Source of the DNA: Niveispirillum cyanobacteriorum
GTDB taxonomy: Bacteria > Pseudomonadota > Alphaproteobacteria > Azospirillales > Azospirillaceae
Direction: 5' to 3'
NCBI RefSeq assembly: GCF_002868735.1
Contig: NZ_CP025613.1
Coordinates: forward strand, 248,001-312,000
Length of the DNA: 64,000 bases
A program made the position numbers and the translations under genes. Position 1 is the stretch's first letter. The number at the start of each line of letters is the position of its first letter. The notes below the pieces were generated by a model. That model did not search any database. It saw only the letters and a program-made list of their open reading frames with translations, and was not told the DNA's origin. Shown in pieces: positions 52,301 through 60,053 of the stretch.

Positions 52301-55300
52301 GGTTGGTACCGGATGCGCCGATCAGGGTTTCAATCAGTGAGACCTGTGTGGTGCTGCCCCCCGCGACGAACGTGATCACATCCTTGCCAACGCTGCCGGT
52401 CAGGCTTTCCAGATTCTGGATGTTGATGCTGTTGCCGGTATCGGTCAGGGTCACGGCGTCGATGATGCCGATGCCGCTACCGCCCCTCAGCGTTTCAACA
52501 CCCGCGACGGCTATCGTGGCGCCTTGGCTGGTGAAGCCCAGGACGTCGGTTCCTGTACCGGCGATCAGGGTCTCCAGCAGGCCGACAAAGATTGTTTTGT
52601 TGCTGTTGTCCGTCAGGGTCACCATGTCGGTGCCGCCAGCACCGATGATGGTTTCGACATTGCTGACGGCCAGGGTGGCGCCCAGCGTGCCCATCCCATT
52701 GATGGCATCCGCAGTGCTGGCCGACCCGGTCAGCGTTTCGATCAGGGCCACGCTGAGTGTGGTGGCGGCGGCCAGGGTGACGGCGTCGGTTCCCGCCCCG
52801 CCGGTCAATTGTTCGATCAGCGAGACCGTGGTCGTGGTGCCGGTCGTGGTCAGGAACACATTGTCGGTGCCGGAACCACCGATCAGCGTTTCCACCCCAA
52901 CGGCCAGCATGGTGCTGTTGCGGCCATCGACAAAGCGGACGACATCCTGGCCTGTGCCGGTGGTCAGGGTTTCCAGCAACGCCACGGTGATCGTGTTGCC
53001 GCCATTGCTGTCCAACGTGACGACATCAGTACCGCTGTCGCCGATCAATGTGTCGATGGCGCTGACGGCCAGGGTGACGCCGGCCGTGCCGGTGCTTGTT
53101 ACCACTTCGTTGGCATTGCTGCCGGTCAGGGTTTCGATCAGGGCGATGGCGAAGGTGCTGCCGCCGGTGCCGATGGTCAGCACGTCGGTGCCGGCCCCGC
53201 CCGCCAACAGTTCCACGGCCGTGGCGGTCAGGGTATTGCCATTGCTGGCCAGGGTCACCTGATCATTGCCGGACCCGCCGGCCAGGCTTTCCACGGCGGT
53301 GACGGCGATGGTGATGCCGCCCGCCAGCAGGGTTACCAGATCGGTGCCCGTGCCGCCCGCCAGGGTTTCAATCCCACTGACGGAGATGCTGTTGCCGCCA
53401 TCGACCAGCGACGCGCTGTCGGTCCCGCCGCCACCGGCCAGGGTCTCCACCCCATCCACCAGAAGGGTGGAACCGGCATTGCCGGTGGAGGTGACATATT
53501 GGGTGCCGCTGCCGCCCACCAGGGTCTCAATGGCGTTGATGGCGAAGGTGCCACTGCCGACACTGCTCACAACATCCTTGCCGGACCCGCCCGTCAGGCT
53601 GTCCACCAGCGAGATGGCGATGGTGTTGCCCGACGTATCCAGCAGCACCGTGTCGGTGGCGGTGCCACCGATGAGCGTTTCCACCTGTGAAACGGTGATC
53701 GTGCCGGCGATGCTGTCCAGCCGGATCTGATCGACACCGCCACCGCCGGTCAGGCTTTCAATGGCGGACACCAGCATATTGGAACCGTTGGGGCCCGTGG
53801 TGGTGACCGCGTCGGTGGCGCCGGAGCCGATCAGTGTTTCCACCGCCAATACCGCCATGGTAGCGGCGACGGTGAAGGTCACCACGTCGGTGCCGCCGCT
53901 GCCAACAACCGTGCGGTAGTCCGTGACGGTGCCGGCATTGGGCAGGCTGATGATCTGGTCGTTGATGACCACCCAAGTGCCGTTGGTGACGTCGGTACCG
54001 CTTAGGAAGTCGGGACCATTGGGCTTATAGACCGTCTCGATCCCCTGCACCCAGACACTGGTGTCTGAATCGGTAAGGGTGACGACCGTGTTGGCGCCAT
54101 TGCCGATCAGCGTTTCGACACCCACAGAGGTGATGGTGCTGCCCGCTGTCAGGATGACGGTATCGCTGCCGGTGCCACCGATCAGCGTTTCGATGCTGAT
54201 GAGCGAGAGGGTGTTGCCGCCCCCGCCCAGCACGGCCGCATCCCCACCGGCGGCACCCGTCAGGCTTTCCAGCAGGCTGACGGTGATGGTGTTGCCACCC
54301 GCGGCCGTTAGGGTCAGGGCATCATTGCCCGCACCGCCGGTGAAGACTTCGATGGCCGTCACGCTGAGGGTCGAGCCACCATCAAGGGCAAACAGCTTGT
54401 CTGTTCCGCTGCCGCCAACAATGGATTCCACAGTCCCGATATGGACGGTATTGCCATCCGTACCCAGGGTGGCCAGGTCCGCACCGCCGCCACCTACAAG
54501 GGTTTCCACCAGCGAGACCGCGACGGTCACACCGCCAGCATCGGTCAACGTAACCTGATCCTGACCACTGTTGCCAATGATGGCTTCAATGCTCGATAAG
54601 GACAGGGTGCTGCTATGCGTGGTCAGGCTGATGATGTCGGTGGCGGTACCGCCCACCAGGCTGCTGAACTCTCCCACGAGCAATGTCGTGCCGCCGTCCC
54701 CCAGAAGCGCCACATCAATGCCCAGCCCGATATGGCCCACCAGGGTTTCCAGGCCGCTGACCGACAGGGTGGAGCCGAAGGACCCGGTATCAGTGATGAC
54801 ATTGATGGCCCCATTGCCGGCAATGGTCTCCAGCAGCTCCACCGACATGGTGAAGCCCCCGGTACCATGGGCCAGCGCCACGTCGATACCGGTGCCACCG
54901 GTCAGGCTTTCCAGCAAGCTCATCGCCATGCTGTTGCCGCTGTCCGACAGGATCACCTTGTCCAGGCCGGAACCGCCGGTCAGCGTCTCTAGATTGGAAA
55001 CAAACAGGGTGGACCCGTCGGTGCCGGTGCCCGAGACCACGTCCCGGCCACCGCTGCCTACCAGGCTTTCCAGCAGCCGCACGGCCAGGGTGGAGGCCTG
55101 GTTGAAGGTGACGACATCATTGCCGGCCTGACCGATGATGGTCTGGTAGGCATCGACGCTGACCGTATTGCCGGCGGCACTGGGCACCGTCAGGATGCTG
55201 TCGGGCGGATTGACCACAATGAAGGTCGTGGCGCCGGCCAGGTTATAGGTGGCGTTGGGGGTATAGACGGTTTCCAGGCCCGTGACGAAGATGGTGCCCG

Positions 55301-58300
55301 ACGCATCCCTCAGGCTCACCACTTCCGTACCGCTGCCGCCAACCAGACTTTCCACGCCGGAAACACCGACCGTGCCGCCGCCTGTCCCGAACAGGACGGT
55401 ATCATTGCCACTATTGCCGATAATGGTTTCCAGCAGGCTGGTGGTAATCGTATTACCGCCGCCTGCCAGCAGGGCGATGTCAGTGCCATCGCCGCCGATC
55501 AGGCTTTCGACCAGCGAGACCGACAGGGTGACCGTGGTGCCGGTACCGCTGGATGCGGTGACGACGTCATTGCCGATACTGCCCGTGATGGTTTCAACCG
55601 CCGTAACGGCCAGAGTGCCGCCAAACCCGGCCAGCGTTACGCTGTCGGCGCCGCTGCTGCCCGTCATGCTTTCCACCGCGCCGAAGGTGATAGTGGAACC
55701 GGCGGTTCCGCCCATCCCAACGATATCCGTGCCGCTGCCGCCCGTCAGGCTGTCGATCAGCGAGACGGTCACGGTGCTGCCGCCGTTGGTGGCGATGGTC
55801 GCGATATCCTTACCGACCGTGCCGGTCAGGCTTTCGATCAGGGAGACGGCGATAGTGCCGCCGCCCACGGCCATCTTGACATGATCGATCGTGCTGCCGG
55901 CATCGCCCAGCACCCGTTCAACCGCCGCGACGGTGACCTCATTGCCGCTGGTATTGGCGGAGAGGCGCAGTGTGTCATTGCCGCTATTGCCGACGACATT
56001 TTCAACCAGATCGACCAGCAACGTGTTGTTGCCGGCACCCAGCGCCACCGTGTCGGCACCGCTGCCGCCGCGCACGCCTTCGACCAGGGACACGGTCAGG
56101 GTATTGGCAGACGTCTGGTCGATGGTCACCAGATCATTACCGCTGCCACCCGTGACGGCTTCGATGCCGGTGACCGACAAGGTTCCACCGGTAGTGCCGC
56201 CCAGGACCGCCATATCGGTGCCGGTCCCGCCGACCAGGCTTTCGATCAGGGACACGGCCAGTGTGGAACCCAGGCTGCCCAGGGTGACGGTTTCTGTGCC
56301 GCTGCCGCCCGTCAGGCTCTCCATCAGCGAAACGGCAAAGGTGCCGCCGCTGGTGCCGCTTAGCGTGGCGGCGTCGGTACCGTTGCCGCCGATCAGGCTT
56401 TCAACATCGCTGACCGTGACAGTACCGCCGCCGGAACCCATCACCGCAACATCGGCACCTGTATTGCCGATCAGGTTTTCCACCTGCGACACGACAAGGG
56501 TGTTGCCGCCGGTGCCAAGGAAGACGGTGTCGCTTCCTGAGCCACCCACGACGCTCTCGACCTTGTTGACGAAAATGCTGTTGCCACCGGCAGCAAGGAT
56601 CGCGAAATCCTGTCCGGTATTGCCCAGCAGTGTTTCAACCGCGAGCAGGGCCACCGTAACGCCACTTGTCGTGGTGGTCACGACCTCTGTTCCAGCGCCA
56701 CCCGTCAAGCTTTCGATCAGCGCAATCTCGATGGTCGCGCCGGTGCCGCCGATAACCGAGACACGATCCGTGCCGCTTCCGCCGGTCACAGCCTCCAGAC
56801 CGGTGACTGTAACCGTGTTGCCGTTGCTGGATACCAGTGTCGCCAGATCATTGCCGGTGCTGCCAACTAGGCTTTCCACCAGCGACACTGCAATGGTGCC
56901 GCCGGAGGTCACGAAATTCACGAGATCTATGCCAGCGCTGCCGGTCAGGCTTTCTACGCCGTCGACTGTCACGGTCGCGCCGCTGCCACCCAGTGTGACA
57001 ACGTCCTTCCCGCTACCACCCAGGAACGTTTCCGTCGCTGTGATGGTGATGGTGGAACCACTGGTGCCGGTGTCGGAGACAATGTCAATTCCGGCGCTGC
57101 CGATCAGGCTTTCGACCAGTCGCACTGACAGCGTGTTGCCATTTGTATTGGAGATGGCCAGGGTATTAACGCCGCTGCTGCCGATCAGTGTTTCAACCAG
57201 GTTGACCGACAGAGTGCTGGCATTGGTACCCGTTAGGGTAACGGTGTCGTTTCCACTGCCGCCCGTCACGCTTTCGACAAGCGCGACAGTGAGTGTGTTG
57301 CCGCCAGAAGCCAGGATGGCGCTGTCGTTGCCGGCGCTGCCGACCAGCGATTCCAGATTGCTGACGGTCACCGTCTGGCCGCTGCCGCCAAGGGTGACAA
57401 GATCGGTACCAGTGCCGCCCAGCAGCGTCTCAACGCCAGTGGATACAATGGTCGTTCCGGTGTCGGAAAGGGTGACGACGTCACTGCCGACGCTGACGCC
57501 AGTCAGTGTCTCCACGCTGGAGATGGACAGCGTGCTCCCGCCGCTGGCCAGGGAGACCACGTCTGCTCCGGTGCCGCCGAGGACGGCTTCAACCTGTGCC
57601 AACAGGATCGTGTTGCCAGCGGCATCCAGCAGGATGGTGTCGGCACCGCTGCCGCCCGTGAGGCTTTCCAGAAGGGATACGCTGACGGTGGCGCCAAGGC
57701 TGCCAGTATCGGTGATGACGTTTGTGCCGGCATTGCCGACAATGCTTTCCAACTGTGACACCGCGATGGTGAAGCCGGAAGTTCCCAGATGGGTGACGAT
57801 GTCGGTGCCGCTGCTGCCAACCAGCGTCTCCACGCCCGATACGGCCATGCTGGTTGTTGCCGTACCGTAAATCACCGTGTCGGCGCCGGTGCTGCCAGTC
57901 AGGCTTTCAACCTGGCTCACCTGCATCGTGATGCCATGGGTGCCGGTGACCGTCACGACCTCGTTGGCGCTGCTGCCGATCAGCGTTTCAAGCAACTGCA
58001 CGGCCAGCGTCGTGCCTTGCGTCTGCGTCAGCGTGACAATGTCAGTACCGGCGTTACCGATCACGGTTTCAAAGGGCAAGACGACATTGCTGCTGCCGCC
58101 GGTGGCCGGCATATTCAGAATGTTAGTGACGCCACCGATAATGACGGTCTGGGTGGCACCGGCCAGGGCCAGAGTCTGCGATGACGTAATGACTGTGTCT
58201 ACGCCAGAAACGAAAATAGTGGCGGCGGTTTCATCGAATGTGATGACGTTGGTGCCGCCACTCCCGATCAGTGTCTCGACGTTTGACACCTGGGTCGTGC

Positions 58301-60053
58301 TGCCGGCGGAACCCAGCGTAACGACGTCCTTACCGCTGGTACCCAGCAAGGTCTGCAAACGAGCTGCGGTGACAGTCTGGCCGCTGGTGCCGGCAAGTGC
58401 CACTGTGCTGACGCCGTTGCCGATAAGGGTTTCCACCGAGGACACGGAAACAGTGCCACCCAGCGTGCCATCTGCACCAAAATAGACGCTGTCAGAGAAA
58501 CTGCTGCCGATCAGCGTTTCGACACTGCGGACATCAAGACCGGTCGCCCCGGAGGAGAGGGTAACGACATCCGTCTGGGCCGAGCCAACGAGCGTGCCCA
58601 GCATATCAACGCTGATCTTGGAGGCACCGCCCAGGGTGATGACATTGTTCAGATCGCCACCAGTCAGGGTCTCGATATCGAAGACCAGGGCCTGTGTGAG
58701 GTCGGTGGCTGCAAACTGCACCTTGTCGATGCCGCTGCTGCCGGTCAGCGTTTCGATGGCGGCAACGGTCAGAGTGCTGGCGGTGGTAAAGGAGATGACG
58801 TCGGTGCCCGTGCCGCCGATCAGTGTTTCGATATCCCGGATCACCATTTCGTTGGTGAAACTGCCGATCTTGGACATCGTGACGATATCGGTGCCCGTAG
58901 TGCCCTGCAGGGTTTCCACCAACGCGACGCTTGTCGTACTGCCACCGGTCTGCTGGATGATAACATAATCGTTCACGCTGACCGATGAGCCAACCAGCGT
59001 GTCGATCTGGCTGATCGCCATTGTGGTCCCGGCACTTGCACCGGGAGCGGTCATCCAGATAACCTCGGCTCCGGCCGAACCGATCAGGGTTTCGACCAGG
59101 GAGATGAACATCGTGCCCATGCTGGTCGCGGTGACCAGGGCCGTGGAGCCGTAGATCGGCGTCGTCCGCCGTTCCTCAATGGTGACGACGTCGGCGCCGC
59201 CGCTGGACCCGACAAGCGTGTCGATATCGGCGATGGTGATGGTCGTGCTGGCATCGGCCAGCACCAGCATGTCGCGGCCCGAGGAGCCGCCGGCCACATA
59301 CTCAATACCGGACACGTTCATCGACATACCGCCGGTGCGGACCTCGATCGTCCCGGACTTGTAGGCATTGGTGACAATGTCGTAGCCGCTGCCGCCGATC
59401 AGCGTATCGACGAACGAAATGCCCATCGTGTTGCCGCCGGAACCCAGCGTGTAGACATCGTTCTTGGAGCCGTGGCCCAGGACGATCTCGTACCCAATGA
59501 TCAGGGCCGTATTGCCGTTCAACGTGCCGACACTGGCCAGCAGGTCGAGCGCGCCGTTGCCGATGATCGTTTCAAACAGGCCGATGACGGTGGTGGTGCC
59601 GTTGCTATTAGTGGAGACCGAGACGTCATGGCCACTGTCGCCAATCAGCGATTCGATGAAGCTGATCGAAACGGTGTTGCCGGAGGTGCCGGACAGGGTG
59701 ATGATTTCCGTGCCCGTGCTGGCGCCGATTAGGGTTTCCACGTTGCCGACGAGCATCGTGTTACCGAAGGACGACATCTTCAGGGCGTCTTGCCCCACGC
59801 TGCCGATGATGGTTTCGAGGTACTGCACGCCCAGTGTATTGCCGCCGGTGCTGCCCAGCGTGATCACTTCCTTGGGGGTGACGCTTTTGACGCCGTAAAT
59901 ATGGTCGATGTTGGTGACGGTCATCGTCTGACCGGCGCTGCTGAGCACAAGGCCTTGGGAGCCACCGACGCCTTTTACGAAGGAATAGACAGTGCCCGTC
60001 GAAAGGGTTACGTCCGCGCCGCCCGAAAGGGTCAGTGTACCGCCAGCAGCCAT
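40305..60053 (-). CDS. Giant RTX-type secreted repeat protein (6582 residues)
   Basis: One uninterrupted frame, start ATG 60053 with GAGGGA five bases ahead. No signal peptide. Residues about 60-3760 are some 140 copies of a repeat of about 26 residues, such as VETLIGGSGTDVVTL plus a strand like GNTLTVSL; each has an RTX-like GGxGxD. Classic RTX nonapeptides (GGAGNDTLIGGDGIDTL) follow at about 3765-3805. Then come an Ig-like domain, five cadherin-like domains (about 4000-4450), Ig/Big, He_PIG (about 4815-4915), VCBS, Calx-beta (about 5150-5260), an SdrB-like ADANGNGVLDAGE segment (about 5400), a second Calx-beta (about 5690-5790) and three similar beta domains. The 26-residue repeats return at about 6140-6410, and a C-terminal tail has an EF-hand-like DRNGDGVVQGGD (about 6475). 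This is the build of a type I secreted adhesin. It lacks the LapA-type retention module, and no hlyB/hlyD genes are in the window. Ligand unknown. Confidence 0.9.
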   Translation of the reverse strand: MAAGGTLTLSGGADVTLSTGTVYSFVKGVGGSQGLVLSSAGQTMTVTNIDHIYGVKSVTPKEVITLGSTGGNTLGVQYLETIIGSVGQDALKMSSFGNTMLVGNVETLIGASTGTEIITLSGTSGNTVSISFIESLIGDSGHDVSVSTNSNGTTTVIGLFETIIGNGALDLLASVGTLNGNTALIIGYEIVLGHGSKNDVYTLGSGGNTMGISFVDTLIGGSGYDIVTNAYKSGTIEVRTGGMSMNVSGIEYVAGGSSGRDMLVLADASTTITIADIDTLVGSSGGADVVTIEERRTTPIYGSTALVTATSMGTMFISLVETLIGSAGAEVIWMTAPGASAGTTMAISQIDTLVGSSVSVNDYVIIQQTGGSTTSVALVETLQGTTGTDIVTMSKIGSFTNEMVIRDIETLIGGTGTDVISFTTASTLTVAAIETLTGSSGIDKVQFAATDLTQALVFDIETLTGGDLNNVITLGGASKISVDMLGTLVGSAQTDVVTLSSGATGLDVRSVETLIGSSFSDSVYFGADGTLGGTVSVSSVETLIGNGVSTVALAGTSGQTVTAARLQTLLGTSGKDVVTLGSAGSTTQVSNVETLIGSGGTNVITFDETAATIFVSGVDTVITSSQTLALAGATQTVIIGGVTNILNMPATGGSSNVVLPFETVIGNAGTDIVTLTQTQGTTLAVQLLETLIGSSANEVVTVTGTHGITMQVSQVESLTGSTGADTVIYGTATTSMAVSGVETLVGSSGTDIVTHLGTSGFTIAVSQLESIVGNAGTNVITDTGSLGATVSVSLLESLTGGSGADTILLDAAGNTILLAQVEAVLGGTGADVVSLASGGSTLSISSVETLTGVSVGSDVVTLSDTGTTIVSTGVETLLGGTGTDLVTLGGSGQTVTVSNLESLVGSAGNDSAILASGGNTLTVALVESVTGGSGNDTVTLTGTNASTLSVNLVETLIGSSGVNTLAISNTNGNTLSVRLVESLIGSAGIDIVSDTGTSGSTITITATETFLGGSGKDVVTLGGSGATVTVDGVESLTGSAGIDLVNFVTSGGTIAVSLVESLVGSTGNDLATLVSSNGNTVTVTGLEAVTGGSGTDRVSVIGGTGATIEIALIESLTGGAGTEVVTTTTSGVTVALLAVETLLGNTGQDFAILAAGGNSIFVNKVESVVGGSGSDTVFLGTGGNTLVVSQVENLIGNTGADVAVMGSGGGTVTVSDVESLIGGNGTDAATLSGTSGGTFAVSLMESLTGGSGTETVTLGSLGSTLAVSLIESLVGGTGTDMAVLGGTTGGTLSVTGIEAVTGGSGNDLVTIDQTSANTLTVSLVEGVRGGSGADTVALGAGNNTLLVDLVENVVGNSGNDTLRLSANTSGNEVTVAAVERVLGDAGSTIDHVKMAVGGGTIAVSLIESLTGTVGKDIATIATNGGSTVTVSLIDSLTGGSGTDIVGMGGTAGSTITFGAVESMTGSSGADSVTLAGFGGTLAVTAVETITGSIGNDVVTASSGTGTTVTLSVSLVESLIGGDGTDIALLAGGGNTITTSLLETIIGNSGNDTVLFGTGGGTVGVSGVESLVGGSGTEVVSLRDASGTIFVTGLETVYTPNATYNLAGATTFIVVNPPDSILTVPSAAGNTVSVDAYQTIIGQAGNDVVTFNQASTLAVRLLESLVGSGGRDVVSGTGTDGSTLFVSNLETLTGGSGLDKVILSDSGNSMAMSLLESLTGGTGIDVALAHGTGGFTMSVELLETIAGNGAINVITDTGSFGSTLSVSGLETLVGHIGLGIDVALLGDGGTTLLVGEFSSLVGGTATDIISLTTHSSTLSLSSIEAIIGNSGQDQVTLTDAGGVTVAVSLVETLVGGGGADLATLGTDGNTVHIGTVESIVGGSGTDKLFALDGGSTLSVTAIEVFTGGAGNDALTLTAAGGNTITVSLLESLTGAAGGDAAVLGGGGNTLSLISIETLIGGTGSDTVILTAGSTITSVGVETLIGNGANTVVTLTDSDTSVWVQGIETVYKPNGPDFLSGTDVTNGTWVVINDQIISLPNAGTVTDYRTVVGSGGTDVVTFTVAATMAVLAVETLIGSGATDAVTTTGPNGSNMLVSAIESLTGGGGVDQIRLDSIAGTITVSQVETLIGGTATDTVLLDTSGNTIAISLVDSLTGGSGKDVVSSVGSGTFAINAIETLVGGSGTQYVTSTGNAGSTLLVDGVETLAGGGGTDSASLVDGGNSISVSGIETLAGGTGTDLVTLLAGGITIAVTAVESLAGGSGNDQVTLASNGNTLTATAVELLAGGAGTDVLTIGTGGSTFAIALIETLTGSNANEVVTSTGTAGVTLAVSAIDTLIGDSGTDVVTLDSNGGNTITVALLETLTTGTGQDVVRFVDGRNSTMLAVGVETLIGGSGTDNVFLTTTGTTTTVSLIEQLTGGAGTDAVTLAAATTLSVALIETLTGSASTADAINGMGTLGATLAVSNVETIIGAGGTDMVTLTDNSNKTIFVGLLETLIAGTGTDVLGFTSQGATIAVAGVETLRGGSGIGIIDAVTLTDTGNSINIQNLESLTGSVGKDVITFVAGGSTTQVSLIETLIGASGTNHIHLDSQGNTLAFSLVETLLGSGTGIDVLTSATTNNSTYTVSFIETLIGGSGVDKATIASGGATMMVALLESLTGGADTDVVNLDNQGNTLNVILLETLIGGSGTDAVTLRAGGNIIMIGDLETLTGGSGVDVVTLTSTGVTLAVSSLETILGGVGTDVLFATAGAGNNTSIAGIETLIGGTGVDTFTLRGTDGSTMLVEKIESFTGGAGTDVITQAGSSDSTINVRSVETLVGNSGYNVAALATGGNTITVSSLESIEGSSLIDIVTLADIGNSVNVWRIETLIASSGVDIINFTRSGTMAIYAAETVVGGSNSDTVYLNSSGNTLTVSSIEALVSDGSGTDVVALSTTSTLSVSLLETLIGTSGTDGISDMGTTGATMLVSSVETMVGGSGTDDITLSSSGTISVRLLETLTGGSGIDQVTIIPVNVTMTVSMVETVFTIGTTMTVSQIEAITGTTGVDVITNRDTGGGTLSVSLVDTLIGNGTRDVAVLADATSTISLAGFEAVVGGSGNDLVRLTSSTMTASLVETLIGYSGGASVILSSSSGNTVTVSALDTLVASAGTDVVTLSGTNNTTLVDFETITGDSGADAITLGSSGNTLLFQALETLAGSIGKDVVTAAASGTFAIALLETLTGGGSTDVITGTGTGGITMAMQGIETLVGGSGLDAVTLTSTSNNNIQVSLVETLIGNTGIDSVTLGSSGNQILVSQFETIIGGAGTDVVTLESSFVIVDIVPVLQSNVAISDVETIIGSKGADTATLTSGNDTVTVSVVETIDAGAGNDHVILGSGGNTLTVTNLETLSGGSGYDAATVGGTSGSTIRIEALEELAGGIGTDVVNLVSAATGGATMTVSLVDTLTGGSGNDVLILKGTSVDREELDGSTTVTVTLVESIITVTDVESVTGSGSAIDIVKLGSTGGGTLSAIGLETVIGNSGNDVVTFTDTGATILVSGLETVYTPTETLSLGGALTTVTIFVPATILYLPSAGATVSVDAYQTIVGDVGKDVVTLNSTRGSKVAVELLETLTGSNFVENVTLSSSSGSTMLVSLLETLTGSTGRDVVKLDSGGNTLAFSMLDVIQGGAGTDTIRALSGSGFTTSVSQLETFVGNGSVNVVTSTGSGGSTMTVSQLETLVGGAGLDIATLSASSSMAVWLLETIIGSSGADMVTVTTLGASSGVTDAYLDGQAGNDTLVGGAGNDTLIGGDGIDTLTGGAGIDLFDVGNGDTVTDIAETEKLRISGSVFAESQMKLTASGSDTILSYASNQITLTGRSDLTMNNLYITNIAGSTFITVDTTKPTAISANITNSPLANSSSLTYKVIFSEEVTDVDSSDFIISDISGFNRPINYNISSVTGSGTTYTVTLDGISGEGILRLDAQATDVKDLAGNNGTLVFKGDTHVVDTVAPANVSGSLVLVQEGAETGSIVGTVTAVDVRELAFKLIDDAGGRFSIDSSTGIVTVANGKLLDYNKAINHDIIVEVSDGHLKTEQTLKINLTNVPPAVPTDTDSAPNSVLEGVAAGTAVGVTVNAVDSSSAALIYSLTDDAGGRFQIDAKTGVVTVKDGTKLDFERASSHTVIAHVSDGLSGISNQTFTINVANAPPTKSVDGDSTANSVAEGAKASTLVGITVKATDPGNTVVTYSLTDDAGGRFQIDSKTGVVSVKDGEKLDFEAAASHAITVQASDGKGGLSTETFTIDLTNVVPTTPVDDDSMANSVAEGSKAGNSVGLTVKATDPGTTPVTYSLTNDADGRFQIDAKTGVVTVKDADKIDFETTTSHSITAQASDGKGGISTQTFTIAVTNAPPTAPVDKDSAANTVKTGSAAGTTVGITASATDPGNSVVTYSLLADAGSLVAIDGKTGVVTVKEGANWTGVLSGDRTVTVQASDGKGGLSQESFTLAVQAQTKAPSAPALATGSDTGISSSDGITKPGSLVMTGTAEAGAKVSLLIGGTASGLTSVADENGAYSFTIDAAATAGTLSLSATATGKSGLVSEASTATTVTIDGRPPSVTGLALVGTPAPDSTSLTWRVSFSEAVSGATAAAFGLATTGTAKGSIGSVSIVDAQTIEITATGLTGGGTVTLTMDGSRITDIAGNNVAGSASSTPFIIGQSQITATGLSRELSYVEDSGAISLAGASLTAAPNAALTATLTLADPTTGRIEGGGSYDAAAGVWTAIGTMAQINAALAAASFVPALNNDKATSISLLVTDNIAGNAPVGGTITLAVTPVNDAPVVGTAISNQNAIEGKGFTFALPATAFRDVDTNDTLTFSATVAGGGALPAWLSFDAATGSFSGTPGFNDAGALGITVTATDKAGASVAQNFTVTIADVNQAPVAKDDTGTVRETGFLNGSGLLDNDTDIDLGDTRTIIGVNGDGAVGSLITLASGAKIQVNADGTYTYDPNGAFKSLPLGGKGQDSFTYTIADKGGLTSTATVTITIDGENNDPVIQAPKQVIIAKNSGAIGLSIDMPVDPDGNQLFVTIGELPSHGVLQYADGRAVAAGAVVSATELAGLTFRVDPGFAGSAGRVTYSVSDGQKDIASAVDITIAEEQLIAIGVTGGAPSVQVEPTGDGLVAYRFTISRSAGQTPATDGTVSVGWRIDEGGGIDRFDFAGDALPSGTVTLAPGQSSQEITVLVKADALNEGDETFTVKLDSLSSSGLVLTPRINDPSSVSGTILDGARDRLPPQVTGISAPAAGTYFPGDSVEISLSFSEAVTVDGTPALSLLVGSANRQAVYVGGSGGSVLTFRYVVGEGDLDSDGISVAGSIVNAGAIKDAAGNAALADFTLSGADFGGVVINFVRGKTVDGYISGATVFADANGNGVLDAGEASSVTDATGNYTIGGGSGAYVMVGGTDISTGQVFDGVYEAPSRATVINPLTSAIVGLAGRQATASANLAAAAQLKTALGIDAGLDLLNIDPLQAATASGASPAQVASAVKAQAEAVKIANLIVEGAAVMNGAATTTLAPGQAGQAILDALADAIRALPTGSTLNLADAGTLAGILRGAAARLPGVDAGKVGAVAANAGTIIGAGNAQVNAAALLSDPLAALTAIARVQVVAQTTTVTALRNGTAAGNLDAAVTALTGSNLDTAVAGAQVGTVVPTRLSITAIDTAKAEGDSSFTNFTFQVTRTGNNLGAATVDYRVSGNSGLDAADFGGTLPAGTVSFAAGETVKTITIRVTADTVIEQDERFTVTLSNPSSGMDILVAQANATILNDDPANPRLSMPAATAILAGRSSVVGGIMVQAAQGGTVTVTLIPTGGAITLVGPASQSRGSGAVTLTGTLADVNATLAGLYFTPDSGSTTGSIQVVAGNGTVPRSDVATLDVRVATAPENILPVKPLVVAGIAGEIIGVSVSDTDSPTLTVTLTPTDGSVSVTAMGDVSVTRNDSGVLVLTGSTAAVKQSLATMEFTGVQGKPGASLRIETDDHDPVTPNDSDLILIEVLQPPQTVIPDGVTIPRGTASAVTGISVTDTDSPVLSVTLTPTSGTVALTAVGTATLTQVSNTVIRVTGSVADVNATLATLLFTTVDGVETAQLLVQTSDLDARTMDSEKLLTIRAVDDVLRLPASGATLSLDRYATVIGNIGQDIITLARPTGTTIAVTQLETLIGSAQNDLVTSTGSVGSTMSVEMLESLTGSPATDLIYLGGAGSTIWIQQIEELVGSRGRDRVTLGDVGNSIAVSGLETLIGGRGLDQVTLAGAGATISVEGIESLIGGSGTDFVFTGAVGGTLWAKGIDVLVGGSGMDAVRLADGGNSLLVRGLETLTGGNGTDIVTIGNSGATMLVSGIETLIGGASKEVITLGSQGGTIRVSGVETLTGGNGADIVTVADAKAIRFEGGAGADQIALGTSQVADQIVYRNAGDGAAAGANTGFDRITNFQTALDSLVLVGNLRSLLDRNGDGVVQGGDRTTGQVDMANDEVVRLTTTSSSLTDDSLIAIRTAIGALKNPRAGGSVMVLASDETDTGIYMVTKTNGEQSITSGEIKLLGVVSTAKLNSSNISFGG
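48760..59880 (-). repeat. Coding array of about 78-base repeats in the giant gene
   Basis: The DNA coding for the N-terminal array repeats about every 78 bases, with units between about 72 and 87. Codons of the VETL/VESL-G-GSGTD core are the most constant; the strand between is variable. The array is diverged enough to be assembled uniquely, and no frameshift was seen over 11 kb. Confidence 0.85.

Noticed and set aside
48760..59880. CRISPR array or satellite DNA
   Set aside because: The periodicity is a protein repeat of about 78 bases with diverged units in an open frame; there are no identical repeats with unique spacers.
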